Below, one piece after another: positions 34,103 through 35,247 of a DNA stretch of 35,247 nucleotides. Location of the stretch: NCBI GenBank assembly GCA_021204825.1, contig JAJPYR010000024.1, forward strand, positions 9,355 to 44,601, read 5' to 3'. Made by a program: the position numbers and the translations under genes. How positions within the stretch are numbered: the first letter of the stretch is position 1; each line of letters begins with the position of its first letter. The stretch comes from Clostridia bacterium (GTDB taxonomy: Bacteria > Bacillota > Clostridia > Christensenellales > Borkfalkiaceae). A model generated the notes under the pieces. That model was not told the origin of the DNA. It ran no database searches and worked only from the letters and a program-made list of their open reading frames with translations.

Positions 34103-34942
34103 TCACTTCATGGAGTTGAAGATCTCCACCCTTTCCGGGTCCCTGTGGGAGAAGAACAGGCTCCTCTGTTCATCAAGGGCGGCCATTGCGGCCATGTCCT
34201 CATCCGTGAGGGAGAAGTCAAAGACGCTGAAGTTCTCCCGTATCCTTTCCCTGTGGGCGCTCTTGGGTATCACAATGACATCCCTCTGGATGTGCCAGCG
34301 CAGGATTACCTGCGCGGCTGTCTTGCCGTACTTTGCTGCTATGCCAAGAATGACAGGGTTCTCAAAGAGGTCCCCGCGGCCTCTTGCAAACGGAGACCAG
34401 GCTTCCAGACGGACGCCGTACTTCTGCATCCACACCAGGAGCTCTTTCTGCTGGTTTATGGGATGGGTCTCCATCTGGTTGACCATTGGCTTCATGTCTG
34501 CATAGAGGCATATGTCCACGAGCCTGTCTGCATAGAAGTTGGAGACGCCTATGGCCCTTATAATCCCGGCGTCATACAGCTCCTCCAGGGCTCTCCATGC
34601 TCCGTAATAATCCCCGAAGGGCTGGTGCAGGAGGCACAGGTCCAGATAATCCGTCTTAAGCTTCTCCATGGACCTGTATACGGAAGCCTTGGCGTTCTCA
34701 TAGCCGTAATTGTTCATCCAGACCTTGGTTGTGAGGAATATGTCCTTCCTGGGGATGCCGGATACGGAGAGGGCCTTACCTACCTCTTCTTCATTATGAT
34801 AAAACTGCGCAGTGTCCACGGACCTGTACCCTGTCTCAAGGGCGTCCAGAACGCACTGCACGCAGTCCGGCTTCCCTATCTTGTACACACCGTATCCCAG
34901 AACAGGCATGCGGACGCCGTTGGCTAGTGTAATCTCTTTCAT
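34103..34942 (-). CDS. Aldo/keto reductase
   Basis: A 279-residue NADPH-dependent aldo/keto reductase, close to the 2,5-diketo-D-gluconate reductase type. The catalytic tetrad is complete: Asp43 and Tyr48 (VDTAQFYHNEEEVG), Lys73 (LTTKVW) and His106 (LCLLHQPFGDY). Other family elements are AIGVSNF, NQMETHPINQQKEL and the coenzyme-binding IPKSAHRERIRENFSVFDF. It reduces carbonyls of sugars or aldehydes; the natural substrate is unknown. The ATG follows a weak AGG. It has its own promoter (34999-35027). Confidence 0.95.
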   Translation of the reverse strand: MKEITLANGVRMPVLGYGVYKIGKPDCVQCVLDALETGYRSVDTAQFYHNEEEVGKALSVSGIPRKDIFLTTKVWMNNYGYENAKASVYRSMEKLKTDYLDLCLLHQPFGDYYGAWRALEELYDAGIIRAIGVSNFYADRLVDICLYADMKPMVNQMETHPINQQKELLVWMQKYGVRLEAWSPFARGRGDLFENPVILGIAAKYGKTAAQVILRWHIQRDVIVIPKSAHRERIRENFSVFDFSLTDEDMAAMAALDEQRSLFFSHRDPERVEIFNSMK

Positions 34943-34998
34943 ATATGACCTGTATTAAGCTGCCGGAGACTGTCTTCCACGGGCAACTCTCACCGGGT

Positions 34999-35027
34999 AT
35001 TATATCATCCGGACAGGGATAATACAA
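34999..35027 (-). promoter_or_regulatory. Promoter of the aldo/keto reductase gene
   Basis: On the minus strand TTGTAT (35022-35027) and TATAAT (34999-35004) have a 17-bp spacer. Confidence 0.72.
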
Positions 35028-35168
35028 GATATTTGGCAACTCCCGCCCGGCCTTTTGTTCGCTGCTGTGCAGCCCCGTATGGCCTTGCCATACATTCCGC
35101 CGGCCCCTCCTGCCTGCACTCCCATCCATTCCGTGCGCGTGCGCGCACGCGCGGCCTCAATAATTTAT

Positions 35169-35247
35169 TCACTCAATGTACAGTTCAATGTCCTTGACAG
35201 CCTGGCCGGTCACTTCAGGCAGTTCATATTTGGACGGAGTACAAACA
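35169..35247 (-). CDS. Partial gene at the right edge, C-terminus only
   Basis: The last 25 codons of a minus-strand gene whose start lies outside the window (ends TGQAVKDIELYIE, stop TGA). The short fragment does not allow a family assignment. Downstream of its stop is a GC-rich alternating palindrome (35132-35153), which may form its terminator hairpin, although no T-run follows. Confidence 0.5.
   Translation of the reverse strand, partial: VCTPSKYELPEVTGQAVKDIELYIE

Overview
The window looks like chromosomal DNA of an anaerobic Gram-positive bacterium, most likely a member of Bacillota (Clostridia-like). The reasons are the oxygen-sensitive class III ribonucleotide reductase (NrdD/NrdG), the redox repressor Rex, a DegV protein, a lipoprotein-type phosphate-binding protein, and an RND transporter with no adjacent periplasmic adaptor or outer-membrane channel. 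Shine-Dalgarno sequences are AGGAGG-like and the promoters are standard TTGACA/TATAAT types. No phage, insertion sequence, CRISPR array, rRNA or tRNA was recognised.

Layout. 44-6346 (minus): a phosphate-starvation locus in the order pstS, fused pstC-pstA, pstB, phoB-like regulator, phoR-like kinase, behind a Pho-box-like direct repeat. No phoU is present. Two proteins are rearranged: PstS appears circularly permuted, and PstC and PstA form one polypeptide with a long acidic tail. 6699-8432 (plus): a tyrosine-phosphatase-like protein and a PlsC-like acyltransferase. 8994-12466 (minus): a Cys-rich hypothetical gene with a possible frameshift, a membrane GT2 glycosyltransferase and a DegV protein. 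13005-19973 (minus): a probable operon of ROK kinase, Rex, a small membrane protein, a 1427-residue RND transporter and KptA. 20324-21585 (plus): a small membrane protein and a decayed copy of it. 21679-25209 (minus): dUTPase, NrdG and NrdD, behind a promoter with two NrdR boxes and a cluster of DnaA boxes. 25775-26203 (minus): an HNH protein. 26410-28709 (plus): an MscS channel and a RimK/D-Ala-D-Ala-ligase-like ATP-grasp enzyme. 28714-29915: four tandem copies of a 284-324 bp non-coding unit, each opening with four ~24-bp iterons. 29942-35247 (minus): GlpK, a Bcp peroxiredoxin, a hotdog thioesterase, an AlbA_2/HATPase protein, an aldo-keto reductase and the end of one more gene.

The pst/pho genes form a self-contained sensing and uptake module. 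The dut-nrdG-nrdD block supplies dNTPs anaerobically, and its control region suggests coupling to the dNTP pool (NrdR) and to replication initiation (DnaA). The most unusual items are the permuted PstS, the PstC-PstA fusion and the iteron-bearing non-coding array at 28714-29915. All assignments come from reading the sequence by eye. No database search was run.
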